Shown: positions 56,923-63,979 of the stretch, piece by piece
Layout of the letters: every line of letters begins with the position of its first letter
Numbering within the stretch: position 1 is the first letter of the stretch
Source: Haloflavibacter putidus
GTDB taxonomy: Bacteria; Bacteroidota; Bacteroidia; Flavobacteriales; Flavobacteriaceae
NCBI RefSeq assembly: GCF_006546625.1
Contig: NZ_VIAR01000001.1
Coordinates: 407,477-471,476 of the forward strand
Length of the DNA stretch: 64,000 bases
Reading direction: 5' to 3'
Notes under the pieces: model-generated
Databases searched by the model: none
Told to the model about the DNA's origin: nothing
The model's input: only the letters and a program-made list of their open reading frames with translations
Position numbers and translations under genes: made by a program

Positions 56923-56976
56923 ACCCTTTTTCTCAAAGTTTAGAATAATAGGTTTTTACAGACAAATTTAAAAGCT

Positions 56977-56984
56977 TACTTTTG
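56977..56984 (+). promoter_or_regulatory. Candidate -7 box for rseP (TACTTTTG)
   Basis: A TAnnTTTG match lies 28 bases ahead of the rseP ATG, followed by TGCG. Confidence 0.5.
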
Positions 56985-57012
56985 TGCGATTTTTATTTTA
57001 GAATATTCGACT

Positions 57013-58347
57013 ATGAGTCCATTTGTTATAAAAGCCCTTCAGCTCCTGCTAAGTTTATCTATTTTGATTGTTTTGCACGAGATGGGACATTTCATTCCTG
57101 CTAAAATTTTCAAAACACGGGTAGAAAAATTCTTCTTGTTTTTTGATGTAAAATTTGCGCTTTTCAAAAAGAAAATAGGCGAAACCGTTTACGGAATTGG
57201 CTGGCTACCATTGGGTGGTTATGTGAAGATTTCGGGAATGATAGATGAGAGTATGGACAAGGAGCAAATGGCCAAACCGCCAGAGCCGTGGGAGTTTAGA
57301 AGCAAACCCGCTTGGCAACGTCTTATAATTATGGTTGGCGGGGTTACCGTAAACTTGCTTTTAGGCTTTTTAATTTACGGAATGGTGCTGTTTGTATGGG
57401 GAAGTCCGTCGCTTACCAACGATAATTTAAAAGACGGTCTTTATGCTTCTGAAACCGTGCAAGAATACGGCTTTCAAGATGGCGATAAGATTACCAAGAT
57501 AAACGGAAAAGAGGTAGAAAATGTTCTTTCTAAGAATGGTGGCTTGATGATAAACCGTTATTTAATGATGCGTGATGTTAATAGTGTAGAAGTACAGCAC
57601 GCAGATGGTAGTACAGAAAACCTTGCCATTCCGGAAAATATTGGCGATCAATTATTCCAGGCAGGAGAAATGTTGCCGTTTAGACCAATGCCAAGTACAA
57701 TTATAGATTCGGTTATGCCGGGCACGCCGGGAGAAAAAGCCGGGTTGCAAAAAGGACAAAAGTTAATCGGTTTAAATGGCGATAGAATTACAGATTGGCG
57801 ACAATTCAATACGATAAAAGAAGCAGATGAAGATGGAAAAATTAGTATCACTATAGAAGAAAACGGAGAGCAAAAAGAGTTGTTTGTCAATTTAGACAAA
57901 GATGGTAATATTGGTATTTTCCCGAAGAGTAATATTAAGTTAGGTACAAAAGAATATTCTATAGGAGAAAGTGTTGTAGAAGGCTTTGATTATGCTTATT
58001 GGACTTTGCGCGATTATGTAGCGCAATTTAAATATGTATTTACCAAAAAAGGCGCTACACAAGTAGGAGGTTTTGGTGCAATTGGTAATATGTTTCCACC
58101 AGCTTGGGACTGGCAAGCCTTTTGGAACAATACCGCCTTGATTTCGATTATTTTAGCCTTTATGAATATCTTGCCTATTCCAGCCTTAGACGGCGGGCAC
58201 GTAATGTTTTTATTGTATGAAATGATTACCGGCAGAAAGCCCAACGAAAAGTTTATGGAATATGCACAATTGGTAGGTTTCTTTATTTTGATAGCTTTAG
58301 TGCTGTATGCCAACGGAAACGACGTTTACCGCTGGTTATTTGAATGA
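57013..58347 (+). CDS. rseP: RIP metalloprotease RseP (site-2 protease)
   Basis: RseP cuts anti-sigma factors and signal peptides within the membrane. The 444-residue protein has the zinc motif VLHEMGHFIPAKIF near residue 22, membrane helices, two PDZ-like regions in the middle (SVMPGTPGEKAGLQKGQKL-like segment near 235) and the second active-site motif NILPIPALDGGHV near 383. It is complete and of usual length. Confidence 0.96.
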   Translation: MSPFVIKALQLLLSLSILIVLHEMGHFIPAKIFKTRVEKFFLFFDVKFALFKKKIGETVYGIGWLPLGGYVKISGMIDESMDKEQMAKPPEPWEFRSKPAWQRLIIMVGGVTVNLLLGFLIYGMVLFVWGSPSLTNDNLKDGLYASETVQEYGFQDGDKITKINGKEVENVLSKNGGLMINRYLMMRDVNSVEVQHADGSTENLAIPENIGDQLFQAGEMLPFRPMPSTIIDSVMPGTPGEKAGLQKGQKLIGLNGDRITDWRQFNTIKEADEDGKISITIEENGEQKELFVNLDKDGNIGIFPKSNIKLGTKEYSIGESVVEGFDYAYWTLRDYVAQFKYVFTKKGATQVGGFGAIGNMFPPAWDWQAFWNNTALISIILAFMNILPIPALDGGHVMFLLYEMITGRKPNEKFMEYAQLVGFFILIALVLYANGNDVYRWLFE

Positions 58348-58364
58348 AAAAATTAAAAAAAGTT

Positions 58365-58394
58365 TTGTGCAATATAAAAAAGCGTTTATATTTG
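58365..58394 (+). promoter_or_regulatory. Promoter TTG-N19-TATATTTG for the tRNA region
   Basis: TTG at 58365-58367 and TATATTTG at 58387-58394 are separated by exactly 19 bases, the best promoter match in the window. It lies ahead of the broken tRNA copy at 58434 and the intact tRNA-Asn. No other promoter is seen between the two copies. Confidence 0.7.
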
Positions 58395-58433
58395 CATCCG
58401 CTAAGCGATAACAGCAAGGCAGAAACATAAAAT

Positions 58434-58499
58434 TCCTCAGTAGCTCATCCCGATAGTTATCGGGAGGTTAAAGTTCCGCACGTGCGGAATTAATCAGAG
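58434..58499 (+). pseudogene. Broken tRNA-Asn copy with two palindromes
   Basis: TCCTCAGTAGCTCA matches bases 1-14 of the intact tRNA-Asn. It is followed by the palindrome TCCCGATAGTTATCGGGA (58448-58465), GGTTAAAG (one change from GGTTAGAG), the perfect palindrome TTCCGCACGTGCGGAA (58474-58489), and TTAATCAGAG. The palindromes stand in place of GTT in the D loop and of the ten bases CATCTGACTG that include the first anticodon base. There is no T arm. Confidence 0.85.
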
Positions 58500-58551
58500 T
58501 TCTTTAAGAAGAGATTGTAGAATTAAGTGTTTTTTTGAAATAAAGTATTAT

Positions 58552-58625
58552 TCCTCAGTAGCTCAGTTGGTTAGAGCATCTGACTGTTAATCAGAGGGTC
58601 GTTGGTTCGAGTCCAACCTGAGGAG
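58552..58625 (+). tRNA. tRNA-Asn (anticodon GTT)
   Basis: The 74-base sequence folds as a full cloverleaf: acceptor TCCTCAG pairs with CTGAGGA, the D arm is GCTC...GAGC, the anticodon stem TCTGA/TCAGA holds loop CTGTTAA with GTT at 58586-58588, and the T arm is GTTGG/CCAAC with loop TTCGAGT. The discriminator is G. CCA is not encoded. A GC-rich terminator follows. Confidence 0.98.
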
Positions 58626-58627
58626 CA

Positions 58628-58655
58628 AAGCCGGCATAAAAAGCCGGCTTTTTTT
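58628..58655 (+). terminator. Intrinsic terminator of tRNA-Asn
   Basis: AAGCCGGC and GCCGGCTT pair across a seven-base A-rich loop, followed by a run of seven T. The GIY-YIG ATG follows directly, so the nuclease gene needs read-through or a hidden promoter. Confidence 0.9.
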
Positions 58656-58961
58656 ATGTTTTATCTTTATATAATTTATTCTGAAAATTTCGATAAGTTT
58701 TATGTTGGTTCGTCTCAAAATCCTTGGAATAGGTTAGAACAGCACAATTCTTCGAAACACAATACGTTTACTTCTAAATACAGACCGTGGGAATTGGTAG
58801 CTGTTTTTGAAGCTGGTGCTACACGGGGACAATCGGAAATAGCAGAAAAGTTTATTAAAAAGCAAAAAAGCAGAAGATTGATAGAGAAATTAATAGATCC
58901 TGAATTTACTATTACCGGGAAGTTATCTAAGTTGGTTAGAGTCCCGCACGTGCGGGATTAA
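58656..58961 (+). CDS. GIY-YIG nuclease family protein bounded by tRNA-derived sequence
   Basis: The ATG at 58656 gives 101 residues with the motif LYIIYSENFDKFYVGSS (the GIY-YIG core) followed by NRLEQHNSSKHNTF and YRPWELVAVFEAG. The single-domain UPF0213-like form has unknown targets. The frame is open upstream into the tRNA 3' half but the ATG is the usual start. The last codons, encoding LVRVPHVRD, are made of the tRNA stretch TTGGTTAGAG plus the palindrome at 58942. The gene lies between the intact tRNA and a broken copy. Confidence 0.9.
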   Translation: MFYLYIIYSENFDKFYVGSSQNPWNRLEQHNSSKHNTFTSKYRPWELVAVFEAGATRGQSEIAEKFIKKQKSRRLIEKLIDPEFTITGKLSKLVRVPHVRD

Positions 58962-58996
58962 TCAGAGGGTCTCCCGTAAGTACGGGACTGAGGAGC
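58931..58996 (+). pseudogene. Second broken tRNA-Asn copy with two palindromes
   Basis: GTTGGTTAGAG (58931-58941) matches the tRNA D arm. It is followed by the palindrome TCCCGCACGTGCGGGA (58942-58957), then TTAATCAGAGGGTC, the palindrome TCCCGTAAGTACGGGA (58972-58987), and the acceptor end CTGAGGAGC. The first palindrome replaces exactly the ten bases CATCTGACTG replaced in the upstream copy; the second replaces the T arm. The 5' third is absent. It overlaps the 3' end of the GIY-YIG gene. Confidence 0.85.
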
Positions 58997-59000
58997 AAAC

Positions 59001-59029
59001 AAAACCGCATTTTTTAATGCGGTTTTTTT
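59001..59029 (+). terminator. Intrinsic terminator after second broken copy
   Basis: AAACCGCATT and AATGCGGTTT pair across a short T loop and are followed by T residues, in the place that a tRNA terminator would take. Confidence 0.8.
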
Positions 59030-59050
59030 GTGGAACAATTTGGGCGAGAA

Positions 59051-59127
59051 GTTTATCCTGAGCGGCGCCGAAGGGAGTCCAACCTGAGGAGCAAAACCGG
59101 CTTTTTTTATCTTTATATAATTTATTC
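59051..59127 (+). pseudogene. Third tRNA-Asn 3' fragment with nuclease leader remnant
   Basis: GAGTCCAACCTGAGGAGC (59075-59092) is identical to the tRNA 3' end. It is preceded by the palindrome-like GAGCGGCGCCGAAGG and followed by half of the terminator (ACCGGCTTTTTTT) and a stretch TCTTTATATAATTTATTC identical to the first codons of the GIY-YIG gene. The copy is then interrupted. Confidence 0.8.
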
Positions 59128-59534
59128 ATTACTGTCCGATTAAAAAAACCTCTTAAAATTAACAATAGTTATTTTCTATAAAATTTGTTTGTTCATTTTT
59201 TTCATTGACAAAAAAACGAACCAATCCCCAACTCTAGTTGGGGACTAGGCTTAACCGAACTTTGCTAAAATTTCCTTCGTTACGGCGCAAACTAAAGGTA
59301 TTCGCTGGTTTTCATAAATTTTTAAAGCTCAAAGTTTTGCGCGTGTCTATTCATTTTTTTGCGGCTGGCGCTAGTTTGCTTAACCCTCCACTCACATCAT
59401 TTTTTAACGCAAACTTCGCTTAGGCCATTAAGAATAAAACCTCTTACAGTAAAGTGTCATACTATAAATCTCTCAAAACCCTTGGCTAATATTGTTGTGT
59501 CGTTCGTTTTTAATTAATTTAATCGGACACTAGT
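59128..59534. mobile_element. Remnant with terminal inverted repeats (MITE or decayed IS)
   Basis: ACTGTCCGATTAAA (59131-59144) and TTTAATCGGACACTAGT (59518-59534) are inverted repeats sharing TGTCCGATTAAA. The flanks both read TATAATTTATTC (59116-59127 and 59534-59545), and the duplicated stretch belongs to the GIY-YIG gene remnant. No transposase frame is present in about 400 bases. It carries one copy of the GTTCATTTT composite repeat. The family is not identified. Confidence 0.65.
59191..59333. repeat. Composite repeat with CCCCAACT palindrome, copy 1
   Basis: The unit begins GTTCATTTTTTTC, has GAACCAAT, the palindrome CCCCAACTCTAGTTGGGG (59226-59243), and GTTACGGCGCAAACTAAAGG with TATTCGCTGGTTTT. 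Copy 2 is at 60698-60851 and a short copy at 60301-60358. No coding frame is shared. Confidence 0.8.
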
Positions 59535-59570
59535 ATAATTTATTCTGAAAATTTCGATAAGTTTTATGGA
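59534..59570 (+). pseudogene. GIY-YIG gene 5' remnant
   Basis: TATAATTTATTCTGAAAATT and the next 15 bases through GATAAGTTTTATG match the GIY-YIG gene (58671-58705). The match fades after that. With the tRNA 3' fragment at 59075 it forms a second, decayed tRNA-plus-nuclease unit split by the inverted-repeat remnant. Confidence 0.75.
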
Positions 59571-59637
59571 TCGAGAACAATTGTTGTGTTTAGAAAGAAT
59601 TGGGATTAATTAGTTAATTCTTACAAATTATCGAGTG

Positions 59638-59910
59638 AATGCAAGGGACTAAAGTCCCTTGTTGCAAAGAGTGAGAGAATCAGAGTAAAGTCTTTCTTTA
59701 GGGTAGATTTTTTCAGAATGCTATAAGTTATGATTCCTTATATAATTTTGGTTATCCTGAATTGCAAGGGACTAAAGTCCCTTGTTGCAAAGAGTGAGAG
59801 GTTCAGGGTAAAATCTTTCTATAGGTTAAATCTTTTCAGAATGCTATAAGTTGTGATTCCTTATATAATTTGGGTTATACTGAAATGCAAGGGACTAAAG
59901 TCCTTTGTAG
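59638..59910 (+). repeat. Tandem repeat, 123-bp period, about 2.2 copies
   Basis: GCAAGGGACTAAAGTCCCTT occurs at 59641, 59764 and (one change) 59887, always 123 bases apart. The intervening parts (TCAGAATGCTATAAGTT, TTCCTTATATAATTT) match with few changes. Each unit carries the CAAGGGACT palindrome. Confidence 0.9.
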
Positions 59911-60030
59911 AATAATCGACACTGTTTTTTGCCCAGTACTATTTTCTTTCTTGCTTAAAATGAATTGAATTTAATAGACCAAAAACAACGCTAAAAGTTC
60001 TTTTATTTGTAGAGGTGGGTTTTGGTGGAC

Positions 60031-60063
60031 TATCTATGAGGTATCTATGGAGTATCTATGGGG
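60031..60063 (+). repeat. Three 11-bp repeats TATCTATGRRG
   Basis: TATCTATGAGG, TATCTATGGAG and TATCTATGGGG follow head to tail, then TATCCCT. No frame or promoter is associated. Confidence 0.85.
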
Positions 60064-60300
60064 TATCCCTAAAGCAATTTTCACGGTAAAATAACGCTAA
60101 AAGAATTTAAACGCAGAAGCAAAATAAAATTAGTTTTGACTTCTTGCAAAAATTTTAGAAGTATTAAATCTCTATTTGGAGACAAAGATTATTTTCGTAA
60201 AAGCTTAGCTGTAGGGAAGAAAAAGATAAATATATTGTATTTAATCTTCTTTCATAGCAATTCTATAAAATAATAAAAATTATGTATTTTAATAAAGCTT

Positions 60301-60358
60301 GTTCATTTTCTTTGCTCGTCCAAAGAAAACGAACCAATCCCCAACTTTAGTTGGGGAC
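60301..60358. repeat. Composite repeat, short copy
   Basis: GTTCATTTTCTTTG, GAACCAAT and the CCCCAACTTTAGTTGGGG palindrome are present but the GTTACGGCG part is absent. It is followed by GGAAAAGCTTAGCT, a motif also found near 60196 and 61017. Confidence 0.75.
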
Positions 60359-60497
60359 GAAAATTCTTTACGGAAAAGCTTAGCTATACTGAAGAAAAAG
60401 ATTTGAATTTTTTTTAAATTTTCATAAATTATATAGTTATAGGGGTTTGGTTAATTCTTTTTTGACTTCTTGACCTTGTAAAAACGTTGTTTATTTT

Positions 60498-60575
60498 TTC
60501 AACCGCTGCGCATATTGCATTCCTCTCCCTACGGTCGTCGGACGCAAGCTCCGCTGCCTGCCGCTATGGTTTTTT
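60498..60575. other. GC-rich island in AT-rich spacer
   Basis: A stretch of about 75 bases with CCGCTGCGCATATTGCATTC, CTACGGTCGTCGGACGC and CTCCGCTGCCTGCCGCTATG is clearly richer in G and C than the AT-rich spacer around it. No frame or cloverleaf is seen. It may be a fragment of a decayed element. Confidence 0.4.
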
Positions 60576-60697
60576 CTGGTTTTGCTACAAAGACTAAAAG
60601 TAGGTTGTTTTAAATCTTGCTTTATCAATTTGAAGTGACATTAGTGTTCTCTGTCTTTTTTAGTTTTCATAATTGTTTTGTCTTTTTAAAATTTGAT

Positions 60698-60851
60698 GTT
60701 CATTTTTTTCATTGAAAAATCCCGAAAGGTCAGGTGAACCAATCCCCAACTTTAGTTGGGAACTAGGCTGAACCTAACTTTGCTAAAAATTTCCCTCGTT
60801 ACGGCGCAAACTAAAGGTATTCGCTGGTTTTTATAAAATTTAGCGCTCAAA
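60698..60851. repeat. Composite repeat with CCCCAACT palindrome, copy 2
   Basis: Full-length second copy with GTTCATTTTTTTC, GAACCAATCCCCAACTTTAG, GTTACGGCGCAAACTAAAGG and TTCGCTGGTTTTTAT. The palindrome has one change on the right arm. The rest of the spacer from 59911 to 61432 is AT-rich, with no gene that I can support. Confidence 0.8.
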
Positions 60852-61084
60852 CTGAAATTTTTAATAGCTTTAAACTGCTGATTATTAAATAAATAATTAT
60901 ATTATTATTAGGTAATTGTATACTGACCTCTGTGATCTTTATTAGAAAACTTTCTGCATTTTGTTTTTTTTAAATATTTAACTGTTGCTTTTTTCTGAGG
61001 CTTTAAAAGTGCTTTGCGTAAAAGCTTAGCTGTACGAAAGAAATATAAACTTCTATGCCTAATTTATCTTACAAAGATTAATTT

Positions 61085-61104
61085 CAAGGGGTTAAAACCC
61101 CTTG
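61085..61104. repeat. Palindrome CAAGGGGTT-AA-AACCCCTTG
   Basis: Perfect 9-base arms, related to CAAGGGACT-AA-AGTCCCTTG at 59642 with paired changes in both arms. A degenerate relative (GCAAGGGATTAAAGTCCCG) lies near 61218. Confidence 0.7.
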
Positions 61105-61432
61105 CAGTCTGTGAACTAACAGACATTTTTTACAGCTTCTAAGGATTAATCCCCTAATGGTGGTATCTACATAAAAGTTTGTGTAATGGGGTAATTTTAA
61201 CAAGTTACCGGCTGAATGCAAGGGATTAAAGTCCCGTGTAAAGTGCCTTGTTGGATATTTGCTTCCGAGTAAAATCCGTAAAGAAAAAAATAAAAAATTT
61301 AACATTCAGGGTCTTTTTTTATAGGAGAAAATGTATTCCATTTGCACAAAATATGTCAACTTTAAAAACCATATAATTTAAAATCTGTAATTTTAGGAAA
61401 ACAACCTCTGTTAACCAAGATTACGTTGCTTC

Positions 61433-62830
61433 ATGAACACAAAATACATCGATTTAATCGAACAAACTTTCGATTTTCCGCAGGAAGAATTTCAACTGCA
61501 AGATAATCAGTTACGTTTCCACGGAATTGATTTAATGCGCCTGATTGAAGAATACGGCGCTCCTTTAAAATTTACTTATTTACCAAAGATTTCCGAAAAC
61601 ATTCAACGGGCAAAGAAATGGTTTAACCAAGCCATAGAAAAACACGATTATCCCGGGAAGTACCATTATTGCTATTGCACCAAAAGTTCGCATTTTAAAC
61701 ACGTTTTGCACGAGGCACTTAACAACGATATTCATATAGAAACCTCTTCGGCTTTTGATATAGATATTGTAGAAAACCTAAAAAAGCAAAACAAGATAGC
61801 CAACGACACTTTTGTTATTTGCAACGGTTTTAAACGCGATCAGTATATACAAAATATCGCGCGTTTGCTCAACAATGGCCACGAAAATTGTATTCCGGTA
61901 ATAGACAATTACGAAGAGATTGCTTTGCTTACCAAGCAGGTAGAAAAAGATTTTAAAATAGGCATTCGCATCGCATCAGAAGAAGAGCCTAAATTTGAAT
62001 TTTACACTTCGCGCTTGGGTATTGGTTATAAAAATATTGTTCCTTTTTACGAAGAGCAAATCAAACATAACGAGCAAGTAGAACTCAAAATGCTGCACTT
62101 TTTTATTAATACCGGCATTAGGGATAATGCTTATTATTGGAACGAGCTGCAGAAATGTTTACGTGTTTATACTCGGCTTAAAAAGATTTGTCCAACTTTA
62201 GACAGTCTTAATATTGGCGGCGGTTTTCCTATAAAAAACTCGTTGGCGTTTGATTATGATTATGCGTATATGGCAGATGAGGTAATCAATCAAATCAAGT
62301 TGTTTTGCGAAGAAGAAGGCGTTGCGCCACCGCATATCTTTACGGAATTTGGCAGCTTTACCGTTGGCGAAAGCGGCGGAGCGCTGTACGAAATTCTGTA
62401 CCAAAAACAACAAAACGATCGGGAAAAATGGAATATGATCAATTCTTCCTTTATAACCACTTTGCCAGATTCCTGGGCCATAAATAAACGTTTTATCATG
62501 CTGCCCATCAATAGATGGAACGAGCGTTACGAACGGGTACTTCTGGGCGGTTTAACCTGCGATTCTGACGATTATTATAACTCAGAACAGCATATGAACG
62601 CCATTTATTTGCCACGCTACGATAAAGAAAAACCCCTCTATATCGGGTTTTTTAATACCGGGGCTTACCAAGAAACTATTGGCGGCTTTGGCGGTTTGCA
62701 ACACTGTTTAATTCCGGCTCCCAAACATATTTTAATACAAAAAAACGAAGACGGAAGTCTACAAACCCAACTGTTTAAAGAACAACAAAAAAGTGAAGAC
62801 TTACTTAAAATTTTAGGTTATGAGCGCTAA
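61433..62830 (+). CDS. speA: Arginine decarboxylase (PLP, alanine-racemase fold)
   Basis: The enzyme decarboxylates arginine to agmatine. The 465-residue protein has the PLP lysine in CYCTKSSHF near residue 81, the phosphate-binding segment LNIGGGFPI near 262, TEFGSF and a C-terminal CDSDDYYNS with the active-site cysteine of group-IV decarboxylases. It is shorter than E. coli SpeA, as usual for Bacteroidota. It overlaps the agmatinase gene by 11 bases, which uses its product. Confidence 0.92.
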   Translation: MNTKYIDLIEQTFDFPQEEFQLQDNQLRFHGIDLMRLIEEYGAPLKFTYLPKISENIQRAKKWFNQAIEKHDYPGKYHYCYCTKSSHFKHVLHEALNNDIHIETSSAFDIDIVENLKKQNKIANDTFVICNGFKRDQYIQNIARLLNNGHENCIPVIDNYEEIALLTKQVEKDFKIGIRIASEEEPKFEFYTSRLGIGYKNIVPFYEEQIKHNEQVELKMLHFFINTGIRDNAYYWNELQKCLRVYTRLKKICPTLDSLNIGGGFPIKNSLAFDYDYAYMADEVINQIKLFCEEEGVAPPHIFTEFGSFTVGESGGALYEILYQKQQNDREKWNMINSSFITTLPDSWAINKRFIMLPINRWNERYERVLLGGLTCDSDDYYNSEQHMNAIYLPRYDKEKPLYIGFFNTGAYQETIGGFGGLQHCLIPAPKHILIQKNEDGSLQTQLFKEQQKSEDLLKILGYER

Positions 62831-63689
62831 AAGAAACTATGCGGGAATCCCCGATAAATACGCACGAATAGACGACGCCAAAGTGGTACTGATCCCGGTA
62901 CCTTATGATGGCACAAGTACTTGGCAAAAAGGGGCCGATAAAGGTCCGGAAGCTTTTTTAGAAGCTTCTGAAAATATGGAACTCTACGATATAGAAACGG
63001 CCTCAGAAGTTTATAAAAAAGGCATCTATCTAGCGCCGCCGGTTTCCGAAAACAGCACTCCAGAGAAAATGGTAGAAAGCGTTTATAAAACTGTAAAAAA
63101 CTACCTTAAACAAGAGAAGTTTGTTACGCTTTTTGGTGGAGAACATTCGGTTTCTATAGGAAGTATCCGCGCGTTTAACGAGACTTTTGAAGATTTGAGC
63201 GTCGTACAAATAGATGCGCATGCAGATTTGCGCGAAACCTACGAGGGTTCTTCTTGCAACCACGCTTGTGCGGTACACGAAGCCAGCAAAAACACCAATT
63301 TGATTCAAGTAGGAATTCGCTCTATGGATGCTTCCGAAAAGGAATTTATGGACGAAAACAGGGTGTATTTTGGTCACGAACTCTATGACGATTGGATGGA
63401 CGATGCCATTGGACAAATGACGCCAAATGTATTTATTACCATAGATTTAGATGCTTTTGACCCTTCTATCATGCCAGCAACAGGAACACCAGAACCCGGA
63501 GGGATGTTGTGGTACGAAACCTTAGATTTTTTAAAAATGATTTTTAAAACCAAAAATGTGGTAGGTTTCGATATCGTAGAACTTTGTCCGAATGAAAACC
63601 ACAAAGCAGCAGATTTTTTAGCGGCTAAACTGTATTATAAAATGCTTAGCTATAAGTTTAATGCGCATAAATTGAGAGAAGAAGAATAA
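62820..63689 (+). CDS. speB: Agmatinase
   Basis: SpeB hydrolyses agmatine to putrescine and urea. The 289-residue ureohydrolase shows the Mn-binding motifs GGEHSVSIG, QIDAHADLRETYEG and TIDLDAFDPSIMPATGTPEP near 220, with all metal ligands present. Together with speA it forms the agmatine route to putrescine. Stop and start overlap as in a translation-coupled pair. Confidence 0.95.
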   Translation: MSAKRNYAGIPDKYARIDDAKVVLIPVPYDGTSTWQKGADKGPEAFLEASENMELYDIETASEVYKKGIYLAPPVSENSTPEKMVESVYKTVKNYLKQEKFVTLFGGEHSVSIGSIRAFNETFEDLSVVQIDAHADLRETYEGSSCNHACAVHEASKNTNLIQVGIRSMDASEKEFMDENRVYFGHELYDDWMDDAIGQMTPNVFITIDLDAFDPSIMPATGTPEPGGMLWYETLDFLKMIFKTKNVVGFDIVELCPNENHKAADFLAAKLYYKMLSYKFNAHKLREEE

Positions 63690-63910
63690 TTAATTGTGTT
63701 TGACATAAGTTTTTTCAATGAAAAGACTAAAGAGCAGTATATAATTATCTATGTGGCAGTATAACTGGTATATTTTTACTCAGTAATTGTAAAATTAAGA
63801 ATAGTGACGTAGGTGAAATCTCGACCGGTAGAAAAAGGGCTTCGACTGCGCTATTAGTTTTACATTTTATATTTACAAGAAGTTTAACCTTATTAAATTT
63901 CTGAAAAACC

Positions 63911-63979
63911 AGAGGGCAAGGTGAACTATTTCGACTCTTGAAATTTAAGTTTCATCTTGAGCATTAGTCCTTGCCCTCT
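63911..63979 (+). other. Long hairpin in terminal spacer
   Basis: AGAGGGCAAGG (63911-63921) and CCTTGCCCTCT (63969-63979) form an 11-base perfect stem across a 47-base loop, followed by TTTAGG. It may be a terminator, a repeat or an RNA. The rest of 63690-64000 shows no gene; a CTTCGACTGCGCT piece near 63840 resembles a common dispersed repeat. Confidence 0.5.

Noticed and set aside
58602..58655. N-terminal extension of the GIY-YIG protein reading out of the tRNA 3' half and terminator
   Set aside because: The frame is open from a TTG in the tRNA T arm, but it would encode tRNA and hairpin sequence. The ATG at 58656 gives the normal family start.
59238..59423. 61-codon frame in the composite repeat
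   Set aside because: It lies in the dispersed repeat and remnant, resembles no protein, and is not shared by the other repeat copies.
59638..59910. Possible CRISPR array
   Set aside because: The 123-bp period holds nearly identical units rather than short repeats with differing spacers, and no cas gene is present.
61084..61305. 73-codon minus-strand frame
   Set aside because: It spans palindromes and low-complexity spacer with no recognisable protein features.
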